Both the position numbers and the translations under genes were made by a program. Shown here piece after piece: positions 26,588-36,770 of a stretch of 64,000 nucleotides of DNA. The notes beneath the pieces are model-generated. The model was not told the DNA's origin, did not search any database, and saw only the letters and a list, made by a program, of their open reading frames with translations. Within the stretch, counting starts at the first letter, position 1. Each line of letters begins with the position of its first letter. Source of the stretch: Streptomyces phyllanthi (GTDB taxonomy: Bacteria; Actinomycetota; Actinomycetes; Streptomycetales; Streptomycetaceae); assembly GCF_009377205.1 (NCBI RefSeq), contig NZ_VJZE01000001.1, forward strand, positions 42,171-106,170. The letters are read 5' to 3'.

Positions 26588-27802
26588 ATGACCACCACTA
26601 GCGACTCCGCTGCCTCCCAACTGCCATTCGACCGACCCAACGCGCTTGATGTCTCCCTCATGTACGAGGCCCTGCGCCGGGAGGCGCCGGTCACCCGGGT
26701 CACCACGCCGGTGGGTGACCCCGCATGGCTCGTGACCTCGTACCAGGAGGCGAGGCAGATATACGCCGACTCCCGGTTCGTGCGGTCGCACCCGGAGCCG
26801 GAGAAGGCTTCCCGGGTGACCGACGGCGCGCTGGCCGCCGGCCCGACCCAGGACCCGGAGAACGAGCGGTTCCGGCACGAGCGCATGCGCGGCATGCTGG
26901 CACCGGCCTTCTCCGCGCGCCGGATGCGGCTGCTGAGCGGCCGCATCGAGGAGCTGGTCGTCGAGTGCCTCGACGACATGCAGGCCGCGCACGACGCCCG
27001 CCCCGGCGAGCCGGTGGACCTGCACGAGTTGCTGGCCTTCAACCTCCCGGTCAGGGTCATCTGCGAGCTGATCGGAGTGCCCTACGAGGACCGTGACTTC
27101 TTCACCGGGCTGTCGGAGCGGCTCGGCGGTGCCACCGCGGACGCCCGGGTGGCGATGGGTGAGCTGAGCTCCTACATGCTGACGCTCGCCGCCGAGAAGC
27201 GGAAGAACCCGACCACGGACGTCATCTCCGACTTCGTGGCCATGCAGGAAAAGGACCCGACCTTCGTCGACACCGAGATGAGCCGTCTGGCCGCGGGCCT
27301 GCTGTTCGCCGGACACGAGACGACTTCGACCCGGATCAACCTCGGGGTGATGTTCCTGCTCTCCGAGCCGAGCCGACGGGACCAGTTCCTCAAGGATCCC
27401 GACGGCCAGGTGAACGCCATGGTGGAAGAGGTGCTGCGGATGTCCGCGGCCTTCGGGCTGGGCCTGCCGCGGTACGCGCAGGAGGACGTCGAGATCGGCG
27501 GGGTCACCATCGCCCGCGGTGACCTGGTCCTGATCTCCAATGACGCCGCCAACCGTGACGCGGCGGTCTTCGAGGATCCCCACGAGTTCAAGATGGACCG
27601 CAAGCCCAACACCCACCTGGCCTTCGCGCACGGCATGTACGTGTGCCTGGGCTCCAATCTCGCCCGCTCCGAACTTCGGCTGGTCTTCCCGGCGCTGTTC
27701 CGGCGTTTCCCCACGATGCGCCTGGCCGTCGACGTCGACGACATCAAAATGGACTCGTACCGGCTCAACAACGTGGTCGAACGGGTTCCTGTCATTTGGT
27801 GA
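26588..27802 (+). CDS. Cytochrome P450 (404 aa)
   Basis: A complete P450: I-helix [14 protein letters not shown], ExxR in EEVLRMS, haem loop [15 protein letters not shown] with Cys353. The second residue of the haem loop is Ala where Gly is more usual. The ATG at 26588 has GAGG upstream and gives the length of its paralogues; the frame is open for another 37 codons upstream without P450 features. It is most like the P450 at 12754 and also shares blocks with that at 2149. No redox partner is adjacent. Two inverted repeats lie in its promoter and a strong hairpin follows its stop. The substrate is unknown. Confidence 0.93.
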   Translation: MTTTSDSAASQLPFDRPNALDVSLMYEALRREAPVTRVTTPVGDPAWLVTSYQEARQIYADSRFVRSHPEPEKASRVTDGALAAGPTQDPENERFRHERMRGMLAPAFSARRMRLLSGRIEELVVECLDDMQAAHDARPGEPVDLHELLAFNLPVRVICELIGVPYEDRDFFTGLSERLGGATADARVAMGELSSYMLTLAAEKRKNPTTDVISDFVAMQEKDPTFVDTEMSRLAAGLLFAGHETTSTRINLGVMFLLSEPSRRDQFLKDPDGQVNAMVEEVLRMSAAFGLGLPRYAQEDVEIGGVTIARGDLVLISNDAANRDAAVFEDPHEFKMDRKPNTHLAFAHGMYVCLGSNLARSELRLVFPALFRRFPTMRLAVDVDDIKMDSYRLNNVVERVPVIW

Positions 27803-27859
27803 CCAGAGCCTCTGGCTGACGTACCGTCCGCACTCTGCGGACCACACGGCGAACCGACC

Positions 27860-27907
27860 GGCGCCACCGCAGCACCCCGTTCCACGACGGGTGGCTGCGG
27901 TGGCGCC
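27860..27907 (+). terminator. Hairpin downstream of the P450
   Basis: Perfect 14-base arms GGCGCCACCGCAGC and GCTGCGGTGGCGCC, with ACCC/GGGT able to pair inside the loop, 57 bases after the P450 stop. The rest of the 27803-28119 spacer shows no gene. Confidence 0.75.
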
Positions 27908-28119
27908 CTTCGCCTCGCCGTACGGAGAACCACCATTCGTGCCCCGACCCCGCCTGCCGGTGTCGCTGTTGCGGCGCCGTCGTCCGCCGGTAAACCAGTC
28001 GCGTTCAGGCAGTCCAGCGGATTCCCGATCGCGTGGCCCCAGCCCGGGGGAACCGAAGGTCCGCACCGACATGTTCCTGCACGGCCCCTGCAACCTGCCT
28101 GTTGGGCGGTAGTCACCAG

Positions 28120-29325
28120 ATGAAACGACGGACCCTTGTTCTGACGGCACCGTTGGCACTGCTTCAGCCACGCTTGGCGGAAGCGGCCACCCGTCCCGCG
28201 GGACCGTCCCCCGTGGCCGCTCTCTCCAGGGCCGGCACAAAAAGCTGCCTTCGAGTCTCCCGGAGTTGTGCCGGGAAGCTTTCCGGCCTTCTACGAACAA
28301 CTCAAGGACCAGCTCACATTTCCGCTGAGCTGGGAGAAGTCGCGGTCCAGGAGCTTTCGTGCCTGGCAAAGGACTGCCCGTGGCAAGGTCGAGGAATTCC
28401 TCTTCCAGCCCGTCGACACCACGCGGTTCGACCCCGAGATCATCGACGACCGGGCGGCCGACGGCCACCGCCGACGTTCCCTCGTCTTCAACGTGACGCA
28501 GTACAGCCGTGTTCGCGCCAAGATGCTGCTTCCCAACGGCCCCGGCCCCTTCCCCGCCGTACTTCTGCTGCACGACCACGGTTCGAAGTTCGACATCGGC
28601 AAGGAGAAGCTGATCCAGCCGTGGTACGACGACACGCGGCTGGAGTCGGCGCGCTCCTGGGCCGACGAGATGTACGGGGGCCGCTTCGTCGGAGACGAAC
28701 TCGTCGCCCGTGGGTACGCGGTGCTCTGCGTGGACGCCCTGGGCTGGGGTGACAGGTCCGGTCTGAGCGCCGACGGGCAGCAGGCGCTGGCCAGTAACTT
28801 CTTCAACCTGGGCTCGTCCATGGCCGGCCTCGTTGCCCGGGAGGACCTGCGAGCCGCGGCCTTTCTCGCGGACCTGCCCGAAGTCGACGCCGAAAGGATC
28901 TCGGCGGTGGGCTTCTCCATGGTGGATTCCGAGCCTGGCAGGTCGCCGCCCTGTCGGATCACATCTCCGCGGCTGTAGCCGTGTCCTGCATGACCACGGT
29001 GAAGGAAATGATGGTGCCGGGCCCCTTCACGGACCTGGGGCAGTCCGCGTTCTTCATGCAGCATCCCGGCCTGAACCGCCATCTCGACATGCCGGACGTG
29101 GCGAGCATCGCGGCGCCGAAACCCATGCTGTTCTTCAACGGCGAGGACGACCCGGCGTTCGCCGACGCGGGCGTGACAGCCGCGTACGCCAAGATGCGGG
29201 CGGTCTGGGCGTCACAGCGCGCGGCCGGGCACCTCGGAACGAAGAGCTGGCCAGGACTGGGCCACGTCTTCACCCGGGAGATGCAGGACGAGGCCTTCGC
29301 CTGGCTCGACCGGCACGGGCGGTAG
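28120..29325 (+). pseudogene. Secreted alpha/beta hydrolase (dienelactone-hydrolase-like), two frameshifts
   Basis: Three frames together give one hydrolase of about 400 residues. MKRRTLVLTAPLALLQP is a signal peptide. One extra A in the run at 28239-28243 moves the frame to FESPGVVPGSFPAFYEQL and the body (VLLLHDHGSKFD, YAVLCVDALGWGDRSG). At the nucleophile elbow the sequence reads GFSM then leaves frame; adding one G in ATGGTGG (28919-28925) restores GFSMGGFRAWQVAALSDHI, after which the third frame runs to RHGR at 29325 with a GLGHVF histidine region. Both lesions are single-base and one is in a homopolymer, so sequencing error is a real alternative to gene decay. Confidence 0.75.
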
Positions 29326-29446
29326 CCCGGAGCCTGCCTGTCCACGTTGAACCGACCAACTCGGTTGGAGAACTGTCCGAGAGCGCGTTGCGCCGTCATG
29401 GGTCTCGACGTCGTAGGCGTGCGATACAGAAGGAGAAAGGACGTCC

Positions 29447-30334
29447 ATGGGCCTCTCAGGAGTGGGTGTCTGGAGCATCCCACTGGCGAGTGCGGACCCG
29501 GCCGAAGCCGCGGAGGCGGCGGCCGAACTCGAGGAGTTGGGATACACCGGGATCTGGTTTCCGGATGGGGGCGGGCCGGTGTTCGACACGGCGGACAGGC
29601 TCCTGGCGGCGACTCGTGAAATGACCGTCGCGACGGGCGTGTTGAGCCTCTGGAACCACACTCCCGCGGAGACCGCCGCCGCCTACTCGTCGCTGTCCGC
29701 CACTCATGGAGGCAGGTTCCTGCTGGGCATCGGAGTCAGCCATGGTCCCGTGGTCGACGCGTCCCAGCCGGGTCGCTACCGTCGGCCGCTGGCGGCCATG
29801 GAGTCCTTCCTGGACGGCCTGGACACCGCGGACCCACCGGTGCCGACCGACGCACGCGTACTCGCCGCTCTCGGTCCGAAGATGCAGGCGCTGGCGGCCA
29901 AACGGGCCCGAGGAGCTCACCCCTACCTCGTCACTCCGGAGCACACCCGGCGAACCCGCGAAGCGCTGGGCGAGGGGGCACTTGTTCTGGTGGAACAGAC
30001 GGTCATCCTCTGCGCGGACGTGGACGAGGCCCGGGCCATCGGGACGGACTGGCTACGCGGCTACCTCGCTCTGCCGAACTACGCCGGTAGCGTGCAACGC
30101 CTGGGATTCTCCGCCGAGGACATCGCGGGTATCAGCGACCGGCTGTTCGACGCCCTGATCGCCTGGGGCGACGAGGAGGCGATCAAACGCCGGGTGGACG
30201 AACACTTCGCCGCCGGTGCCGACCATGTCTGCCTCCAGGTGCTCGCTTCGGGCGGACTGAGGGCGTTTCCGCGGGAGCAGTGGCGTCGCCTCGGATTCAT
30301 CGCGGACGGGCTCAGGCCGGGCAGGGCGAAATAG
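29447..30334 (+). CDS. LLM-class oxidoreductase, probably F420-dependent
   Basis: A 295-residue luciferase-like (TIM barrel) protein. It begins GLSGVGVWSIPLASADPAEA and has the typical blocks ELGYTGIWFPDG, VATGVLSLWNHTP and GRFLLGIGVSH, followed by DHVCLQVLASGG near the end. These match the actinobacterial subfamily usually assigned to the deazaflavin F420 rather than FMN; the cofactor is inferred from family. The ATG has AAGGAG upstream. It stands alone between the broken hydrolase and a convergent peptidase, with a strong hairpin after it. Confidence 0.88.
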   Translation: MGLSGVGVWSIPLASADPAEAAEAAAELEELGYTGIWFPDGGGPVFDTADRLLAATREMTVATGVLSLWNHTPAETAAAYSSLSATHGGRFLLGIGVSHGPVVDASQPGRYRRPLAAMESFLDGLDTADPPVPTDARVLAALGPKMQALAAKRARGAHPYLVTPEHTRRTREALGEGALVLVEQTVILCADVDEARAIGTDWLRGYLALPNYAGSVQRLGFSAEDIAGISDRLFDALIAWGDEEAIKRRVDEHFAAGADHVCLQVLASGGLRAFPREQWRRLGFIADGLRPGRAK

Positions 30335-30473
30335 GGGGCAGCATGCGGGTGTGTGTCGCCGCCCGCATGCTTGCCTTCGCCACTGAGAGCCCTGCTGTCG
30401 GATGTGGGGCAGCGATCGTGCCGTTGTATACCGGGCTCCTCGTCGACTGAGGGTTACCGTCGGGCAATGGCAA

Positions 30474-30519
30474 CACCCTGATGCCCGGGAGAGACGAAGT
30501 TGTCCCGGGCATCAGGGTG
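30474..30519. terminator. Perfect 17-base inverted repeat between convergent genes
   Basis: Arms CACCCTGATGCCCGGGA and TCCCGGGCATCAGGGTG, loop of 12. It lies between the LLM gene stop (30334) and the peptidase stop (30560), so it can terminate both. Confidence 0.85.
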
Positions 30520-30559
30520 CGGATCACAGACACGGGTCACGTAACGGTGCCGCCTGCGG

Positions 30560-33500
30560 TTACGGCGTAACCTTCTGGATCTTCACTGTGCCCTCGCCCA
30601 CGGGTGTCCCGCGGTCGGTGAGCAGGTGCACCACGCCGAAAAGCTCACGGCCCTCAGGGGCCACTGCCGCAGCGGTGACGTGGGCGGACACGGTCGTCGA
30701 GTCGCCCTTGGCGAGCTTCACCGCTCCCAGGTCGTCCGCCGTGAGGGAACCGAGGGCGGTCGAGAAGAACACGTCGCGGTAGTCGTAGGCCGTCGAGCCG
30801 GACGGGACGTCGTAGCCCAGTACCTCGATGGTGTAAGTGCCGGCGGCCGGTTTCGTGACGGAAACGGACTCGTCGGAGTCGCTGTCGGCGTCCCAGCCCA
30901 GCAGGTCGCCATCGGCGTCGTACACCGCCAGGTCCAGGTCGGCGGCCGCATCGGCCGGGTTGCCGATGGCGACATCCAGGGATGCGGTGCCCTCAGGCAC
31001 CACGACGGTGGTGGTTTGCCTCTCGCCGGTGGCGATGGTCGGCCGTGTCTGCTTCGAGGAGCCGAGGGAGCCGCCCTTGGCGGTGCCCGCCTCGACGGTC
31101 GCGTAGTTGTTCGTCGCCGTCCAGGAGACCGGGGACGGTGTGCCGGCCTTGGCCTCGGGCAGCGTGACGGTCTCCGGGGCGAAGGTGGCGCCGTACACGA
31201 CGACATCGAGGTCGTAGGGATTGTCGAGCGGTTCCGAGGCGAAGTACGACTGGACCACGATCTCCCAGACACCGGCCTGCGGATCCGTGTACGTGGCCAC
31301 ATCCGGCGTGTCGGGATCATCCTCGTCCACGGGGACGCCGTACGGCTGGACCGCGCTCGCCACCGTCCAACTGCCTTCCTTCAGGCCACCGAGCGCGACC
31401 TCCAACGCCTTGGCTCCCTCGGGAACGGTCACGAAGTAGGTCTTCGCGCTGTTGCGCTGTACCGAACCCGAGGTCGAGTAGGTGTATTCGACCGGGGTGG
31501 AGACCACCACGGTCGTCATGACCTGTTTGTCGACGCCCACGGTGGCCGGATCGTCGATCTCCAGACGGGCGCTCTTGATTCCCGCGGACGACGGCGCGGC
31601 CTGGACCTTGACGGTGACCGGCTGGTTCAACGGCAGTGCGACCGTCTGCGAGCCGAGAATCGACAACGTGCGGGCCTTGTTGTTCTTGAGTCGCAGCATG
31701 TGCGTGACCGGCTCGTCGGGACCGGAGGTACGAGTGACGGTGACGTCGTACGTCTTCTTCTGGCCGGCCTTCAGGCCACCCTCGCGGTCGTAGATCCCCC
31801 TGCCGAACCCCGGCGTCTTCAGCTCCTGGTCGAGTGCCGTGTCGACCGGGGCCTTGACGGTGTAGTCGTGGGCGCTCACTCCCTTCTGAATCGCCTTCCA
31901 GGCGGCGGGGATGTCGATACGGCCCGCGCCCTCCTCGTAGGCCTGAAGTCCCTTGATGTGGCGGGCCGTCGAGGTCAGGGCCGTGCGCAGCTGCTGCGGG
32001 CTGAGGTCGGTGTGCTGTTGCTTCGCGGCGGACAGCAGCAGCGCGCTCGCGCCCGCCGTCTGCGGGGAGGCCATCGACGTGCCGTTGTACATGCCGTACC
32101 CGGGCGGCAGGTCCCAGCCCGTCAGATTCTTGTACGACTGGGCGCCGGGCATCCACGACGGGATGGGGGACACCGCCGAACCGGGGGCGACGACCGTCGG
32201 GGTGAAGCCGCCGTCCTCGCGCGGGCCGCGGGAGGAGAAGGTGAACAGCCCGTACTTCTTCTCCACCTCAGAGCCGTAGTTGGCGGCCCAGGTCTCCTTG
32301 GACACACCTGCGCCGACCGAGATCACCTTGTCGGCCAGGCCCGGGTCCTCGATGGTGTTGGCGCCAGGGCCGGAGTTGCCTGCGGAGAGCACGAACTGGA
32401 CGCCGTAGGTGTCGATCAGACGGCTGTACAGCTCGGCGAACGCGCTCTGGCCGTCGTTCAGCGTGGGAAGGCCGCCGATGGACATGTTGACGACGTCGAC
32501 ACCACGGTTGACGACCAGATCGATCATGCCCTCGGACAGCGCCACGTTGGTGCAGCCGGAGCCGAAGAGACAGGCGCGGGAGGAGACGATCTGCGCGCCC
32601 GGGGCGGCACCGTTCATCTTGCCGCCGAACAGGCCGTTACCCGCAGCGATGCCGGCGACGTGGGTCCCGTGAGCTTCGTTGACGACGCCGATGTTGACGA
32701 AGTCGGACTTCTTGCCGACCCAATCGCCGCCCATCGGGTCCATCGGGACGTCCTTGCGGATCTCCACGACGAACGGCTGCCGCTCCGCGATGGCCGTGTC
32801 CGGGTTGTCGGTACCGAACCAGCCGATCTGGTGGCCGTCCTTGTACGGCTTCATCGGAGTGTCGTCGGTGAAGTCGTGATCGTCGTTCAGGTCGACGGTC
32901 ACCGTGCCGGCCTGCGGGTCATAGAGGACGCCCCAGCTGTCGGTGGTGTCGCCGTCGCGATTCGCATCGCCGTCGGGCTCGCCTTCTTCGACGGTGCCAC
33001 CGGCGGTCACGGACTCCCGGAAGACGCTGATGCGGTGAGAGCCCGCCGGTGATGTCCAACTCTGGCCGTCGTATGTGAAGTTGGCACCTGACACCTCAGC
33101 AGTCATCGCTTGCCAGGTGTCGTCACCGTCGACGATCGGGTCGGTGGACGTCACCCAGTCCACGATCTTCCGCTCGCCCGTGGTCGTCTTCTGCAGCGCG
33201 GGGCTCGCGAGGTCGACACCCGTGTCGAGCACGCCGATGGTGACACCTCGGCCGTCTGCCTTCGGGTGCCTCTTCACAAAGTCGACGGCGCCCGTCTCGA
33301 AGGACGGGTTGTACGGATTCTCGGCCGGGGTGTCCTTGCCGGGCGCCGGGTAGGTCTTCGAAGTCGCCTTCGTGGCGGCGCCCTTGACGGCGCGCGCGTC
33401 GGAGAGCGGGTCCTCCAGCGGAATCTCGCGCCGCAGGTCGATGCCGTGCACCGAGGACAGCCTGGTCGCGGCCTTGATGGCCGCGTCCGCCCGGCCGGTC

Positions 33501-33859
33501 GGGACGGTCGCCCGGACGTAGCCGAGCCTGTCGTAACTGCGGCCGACAGAGCCGCCCTTGATCCCACCCAGCTCCTTGGCGACCTGCTCGGTCTTCCCGG
33601 GAGCGGTGGCGATCATCATCGTGACGTTCTTCTCGCCGGTGAACTTGGCTTCGGCGAGTTGCTCGGCATCCGCCGAACCAAGCTTGTCGTGCGCGGACTT
33701 GGAGGTCTCGGCGGTCGTGGTCGCGGAAGGGCCTTCGGTGGCGAAGGCCAGGGGTATGAGTCCGCTCGTGGTGAGGATGGCGGCCAGACCGGCGGCCATG
33801 GCTATGCGGGTTGTGCGTCTCACGCCCGGATCCGGGGAGACGTGGGGGGTGGTAGGCAT
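30560..33859 (-). CDS. Secreted S8 (subtilisin-like) peptidase, 1099 aa
   Basis: An extracellular protease. The ATG at 33857-33859 (AAGGAA upstream) gives a signal peptide with a hydrophobic core at about 18-40. The triad is Asp212 (VLDTGVD), His397 (EAHGTHVAG) and Ser595 (YNGTSMASP). The 185 residues between Asp and His are far more than in ordinary subtilisins and include an Asp-rich segment (GDANRDGDTTDS, NDDHDFTDD) that could bind calcium. The C-terminus holds beta-sandwich repeats including a pre-peptidase-C-like unit (DLDLAVYDADGDLLGWDADS). It differs in domain plan from the S8 peptidase at 13980. Confidence 0.92.
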   Translation of the reverse strand: MPTTPHVSPDPGVRRTTRIAMAAGLAAILTTSGLIPLAFATEGPSATTTAETSKSAHDKLGSADAEQLAEAKFTGEKNVTMMIATAPGKTEQVAKELGGIKGGSVGRSYDRLGYVRATVPTGRADAAIKAATRLSSVHGIDLRREIPLEDPLSDARAVKGAATKATSKTYPAPGKDTPAENPYNPSFETGAVDFVKRHPKADGRGVTIGVLDTGVDLASPALQKTTTGERKIVDWVTSTDPIVDGDDTWQAMTAEVSGANFTYDGQSWTSPAGSHRISVFRESVTAGGTVEEGEPDGDANRDGDTTDSWGVLYDPQAGTVTVDLNDDHDFTDDTPMKPYKDGHQIGWFGTDNPDTAIAERQPFVVEIRKDVPMDPMGGDWVGKKSDFVNIGVVNEAHGTHVAGIAAGNGLFGGKMNGAAPGAQIVSSRACLFGSGCTNVALSEGMIDLVVNRGVDVVNMSIGGLPTLNDGQSAFAELYSRLIDTYGVQFVLSAGNSGPGANTIEDPGLADKVISVGAGVSKETWAANYGSEVEKKYGLFTFSSRGPREDGGFTPTVVAPGSAVSPIPSWMPGAQSYKNLTGWDLPPGYGMYNGTSMASPQTAGASALLLSAAKQQHTDLSPQQLRTALTSTARHIKGLQAYEEGAGRIDIPAAWKAIQKGVSAHDYTVKAPVDTALDQELKTPGFGRGIYDREGGLKAGQKKTYDVTVTRTSGPDEPVTHMLRLKNNKARTLSILGSQTVALPLNQPVTVKVQAAPSSAGIKSARLEIDDPATVGVDKQVMTTVVVSTPVEYTYSTSGSVQRNSAKTYFVTVPEGAKALEVALGGLKEGSWTVASAVQPYGVPVDEDDPDTPDVATYTDPQAGVWEIVVQSYFASEPLDNPYDLDVVVYGATFAPETVTLPEAKAGTPSPVSWTATNNYATVEAGTAKGGSLGSSKQTRPTIATGERQTTTVVVPEGTASLDVAIGNPADAAADLDLAVYDADGDLLGWDADSDSDESVSVTKPAAGTYTIEVLGYDVPSGSTAYDYRDVFFSTALGSLTADDLGAVKLAKGDSTTVSAHVTAAAVAPEGRELFGVVHLLTDRGTPVGEGTVKIQKVTP

Positions 33860-34124
33860 GCGATTCCTTGCACGGATCGAACCAGGGCGCCACTTTGTAC
33901 GCCCGGTGTCCCTCAAACCCCATGAAATACTTGAGAGTTAAGAGACTGGATCGATCATGCCGTCACCCCACCAGGTGCAAAGAGAACAGGACGCAACTTT
34001 CCTATGGGGATTCTGTGATTCCAGCAGGAAGAGGAGGGTCAGTTCATCAGGGCAGCTATTGACAAGGCCGCATGTACTGCATTCGCAGTAGAGAACTCGA
34101 AGCTCGGGAGGAGAATCCCGCGAA

Positions 34125-34157
34125 GAGTCCTGCCCGACGTGACTGGGCAGGAGACTC
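34125..34157 (-). terminator. Hairpin downstream of the tannase-like gene
   Basis: Arms GAGTCCTGCCC and GGGCAGGAGACTC (one bulge), loop of 9, starting 19 bases past the esterase stop. Confidence 0.7.
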
Positions 34158-34175
34158 CAGGTGTCGGGGCGGCCT

Positions 34176-35684
34176 TTACCGCGCGACGCCTCGCTTGTAG
34201 CCGGTCACGCGGGCGATCCACTTGATGAAGTCGCCGGGGTCCTCGTCGGCACCGTGGCCGGCGTCCCAGTAGTAGGAGGTGTCGACGTCGTCGCCCAAGT
34301 TCTTCAGGCGGGCGTGGAGGTTGCCGACCACCGAGAGCGAGGTGGCGCTGTCCTCGGCGCCGACGCGGATCCACCAGTGCTTGGCCCGGTTGCGGTTGAC
34401 GTCCTCGACGAGGTGGTACATCGGGTTCATCAGGTTGAGCTTGGCGGGAATGTCGGCGTCGAGGCGGGCACTGTCGCCGTTCTCGTGGCGCAGGCTGAAC
34501 AAGGTGAAGTGCCGCGCCTTGGTGGTGCCGGTGCCGAAGAGGTTGGTCTCGGGTGTGGACAGGGCGAAGTCGTCGAACGAGGGCACGTCCTTCGAGCGAG
34601 TTCCCTGGTGGGTGAGGAAATCGGTCCAGGAGAAGGTCGCCTTGCCGTCGGACCACCCGATGGTCGCGTTCGCGGCCAGATAGGTCTCGCGGTCGGTGTC
34701 CGAGAGAGCGGAGAGGTACTTGGTGGCGGAGGGCTCCAGGTGGGTCTTGACCAGGTACTCATCAAGGTTGCGGGTGGTGAGGGTACCGAAGCCCTTGGCC
34801 TTCAGCTTCATGGAGGCCACGTAGTCGCCGTAGGCGGTGCTCAGTTCCTTGGAAAGGGTCCGGTCGGCGAGTGAGCCGCTGGGCAGCGGGAGCGAGCCGT
34901 AGCACCACTCGTACGCCATGTCGGCGTGCTCGAGGTCGATGATCGGGCACCAGGCACCGACGGCGAAGACAGCGTCGGAGGCATTGGCCGCGCCCAACTC
35001 GGCCAGGTAGGAGTCGTAGAGCGGGCTGTCGCCGGAGGCGCCGAGAAGAGACGACAGGGCACCGCCCGCGCTCGTGCCAGAGGTGACGATCCGCTCGACG
35101 TTGCCGGGGATGCGCCCCTTGTTGGACTTCACGTAACGCACGGCGGCCTTGAGGTCGACGATCGCAGCGGGCGCGGTGCCGTAGTAGACGCCGCTGGAAT
35201 CCACCAGGGAACGGCCACGGGCACCGGCCTCGACGACGACGTACCCCGCGGCCAGGGCCAGTTGGCCGCGGCTGGTCCCGCCACCGAACGGGTTCCCTCC
35301 TATTCCGGTGTTGCCGGCCACGGACGACGGCATATACCCACCGACGCCGTTCACGAAGAGGATCGGCGCGCCGGCGGCTTCCACTGCGGTGCCGTCGATC
35401 TGCACGGGGACGCTGACGTTGAGGGACTGGTACGTGGCGTCGACCGGGTTCGCTACGTACGAGGCCACCTTGTAGAAGCGGTAGACCACCTCGTGAGCGC
35501 TGCCGTCGGCATCCGTGATGCTCGTGGTGAGTTCGCTGTAGCTGTCCGGGGCGAAGACCAACGACGGATCCATGGAGGCCGATGGTACGGCGGCGTTGCC
35601 GTCGGCCTGGGCGCTGAAGCCGAATCCGGCCGTCGGCACTGCGACTGCCGCGGTGAGTCCCATGACCATTGTCCTGCGCTGCAC
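34176..35684 (-). CDS. Secreted subtype B tannase-like alpha/beta hydrolase, 502 aa
   Basis: A secreted esterase of the subtype B tannase type, a group that hydrolyses gallate and related phenolic esters. The GTG start at 35682-35684 follows AGGAG and gives MQRRTMVMGLTAAVAVPTAG, a signal peptide with a twin-arginine-like RR. The nucleophile is Ser205 in TSGTSAGGALSS; FVNGVGGY (about 110) forms the oxyanion region; a His in DAGHGADEDP near the end completes the triad. The long insert between Ser and His is the expected lid. It reads in the same direction as the catabolic operon 280 bases upstream, which may use the phenolics it releases. Function is inferred from family. Confidence 0.85.
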   Translation of the reverse strand: MQRRTMVMGLTAAVAVPTAGFGFSAQADGNAAVPSASMDPSLVFAPDSYSELTTSITDADGSAHEVVYRFYKVASYVANPVDATYQSLNVSVPVQIDGTAVEAAGAPILFVNGVGGYMPSSVAGNTGIGGNPFGGGTSRGQLALAAGYVVVEAGARGRSLVDSSGVYYGTAPAAIVDLKAAVRYVKSNKGRIPGNVERIVTSGTSAGGALSSLLGASGDSPLYDSYLAELGAANASDAVFAVGAWCPIIDLEHADMAYEWCYGSLPLPSGSLADRTLSKELSTAYGDYVASMKLKAKGFGTLTTRNLDEYLVKTHLEPSATKYLSALSDTDRETYLAANATIGWSDGKATFSWTDFLTHQGTRSKDVPSFDDFALSTPETNLFGTGTTKARHFTLFSLRHENGDSARLDADIPAKLNLMNPMYHLVEDVNRNRAKHWWIRVGAEDSATSLSVVGNLHARLKNLGDDVDTSYYWDAGHGADEDPGDFIKWIARVTGYKRGVAR

Positions 35685-35963
35685 TTCCGTCTCCTGTCCT
35701 CGCGGTTCCTGGAAACCTGCCATGTGCCGTACGCAGTCGGGTGCGGGCACAGCTGGAGTGCAACAGTCGTTGCTGAGGATTGCTTGTGCGCACCCGGTGG
35801 CAGCGAAAAGAACCGGCCACCCGCCGTCCGGAGCTCTGCCCTGGGGCAACCACCACGTACGCCCTACAGATCACTCAAATAGTCAGCGAAATCGTCAACA
35901 ATATTGGCGTAATCAACGCGGCGAGGGTGACGATCCGGCGACGCTGGTACTGGACATACCTGC

Positions 35964-36770
35964 TCATTGATCATCGCGCTCCGTTTCCACGAAGCGGGCT
36001 GCCAACGCCTCCGATCCTCGGGCCAGCAGCGCGACATCAGCGCCGATGAGAACGAACGACGCCCCGGCCGCGAGGTAGCCGTCGGCGACCTCGGGAACGA
36101 AGGCATTGACGCCGACGGGAATCCCCTTGGCGATGACGTCGACGAACGCCCGGCGCACAGCTGCCGTTACCTCGGGATGTGTCTGCTGTCCGAGGTAACC
36201 CATCGACGCGGCCAGGTCGGACGGTCCGACGAAGACACCGTCGACGCCATCGGTCGCCGCGATCTCCGCGGCGGCGTCGACGGCCTCGGCCGTCTCGATC
36301 TGGACGAAGATCGAAACGTGTGCTGCCGCGTTGACGAGGTAGTTGTCGATGCGATTCCATCGGGCCGACCGGGCAAGGGCGGAGCCGACGCCACGCCTGC
36401 CGAGCGGCGGGTAGTGGGCGGCTTCCACGACGGCGCGCGCCTCCTCGGCCGAGTTGACCATCGGCACCAGGAGGTTCTTGGCACCCAGGTCGAGCACCTG
36501 CTTGATCACGACGGGGTCGGCCTCGGGGATACGCACGACGGGGACGACCGGGTAGGCGGCCACCGCCTGGAGCTGCGCGAGGATCGACTCGAGTCCGTTG
36601 GGGCTGTGTTCCATGTCGATCAGCAGCCAGTCGAGGCCACCGCCGGCGCAGATCTCGGCGACGAGCGGGCTGCCGCTGCACACCCACATCCCCGCGAGCG
36701 GTCGGTCTGACGAACGGATCGCGTCACGCAGGGTGGGGATCGTCACGGGCGGGGTCACTGGAAGCGGCAT
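35964..36770 (-). CDS. hpaI: HpcH/HpaI family aldolase (4-hydroxy-2-oxoacid aldolase), last gene of catabolic operon
   Basis: A 268-residue class II pyruvate aldolase. In the homoprotocatechuate pathway HpaI splits 4-hydroxy-2-oxoheptanedioate into pyruvate and succinic semialdehyde. Key blocks are present: LLIDMEHSPNG, QVLDLGAKNLLVPMVNSAEE, a metal-ligand Glu in FVQIETAEAVDAA, and FVGPSDLAASMGYLG with the second metal ligand Asp. The ATG at 36768-36770 lies inside the end of the hydratase gene (16-base overlap), so the two are coupled. Succinic semialdehyde would be taken by the aldehyde dehydrogenase of the same operon. Promiscuous cleavage of shorter substrates is known for this family, so the exact substrate is open. 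Confidence 0.88.
   Translation of the reverse strand: MPLPVTPPVTIPTLRDAIRSSDRPLAGMWVCSGSPLVAEICAGGGLDWLLIDMEHSPNGLESILAQLQAVAAYPVVPVVRIPEADPVVIKQVLDLGAKNLLVPMVNSAEEARAVVEAAHYPPLGRRGVGSALARSARWNRIDNYLVNAAAHVSIFVQIETAEAVDAAAEIAATDGVDGVFVGPSDLAASMGYLGQQTHPEVTAAVRRAFVDVIAKGIPVGVNAFVPEVADGYLAAGASFVLIGADVALLARGSEALAARFVETERDDQ

Noticed and set aside
1..30000. A specialised-metabolite gene cluster around the P450s
   Set aside because: Several P450s, TetR regulators and an exporter are present but there is no polyketide, peptide, terpene or RiPP core enzyme, so a biosynthetic cluster is not supported.
30626..33052. Long plus-strand frame opposite the second S8 peptidase
   Set aside because: Same reason: antisense shadow of a gene with an intact catalytic triad and signal peptide.
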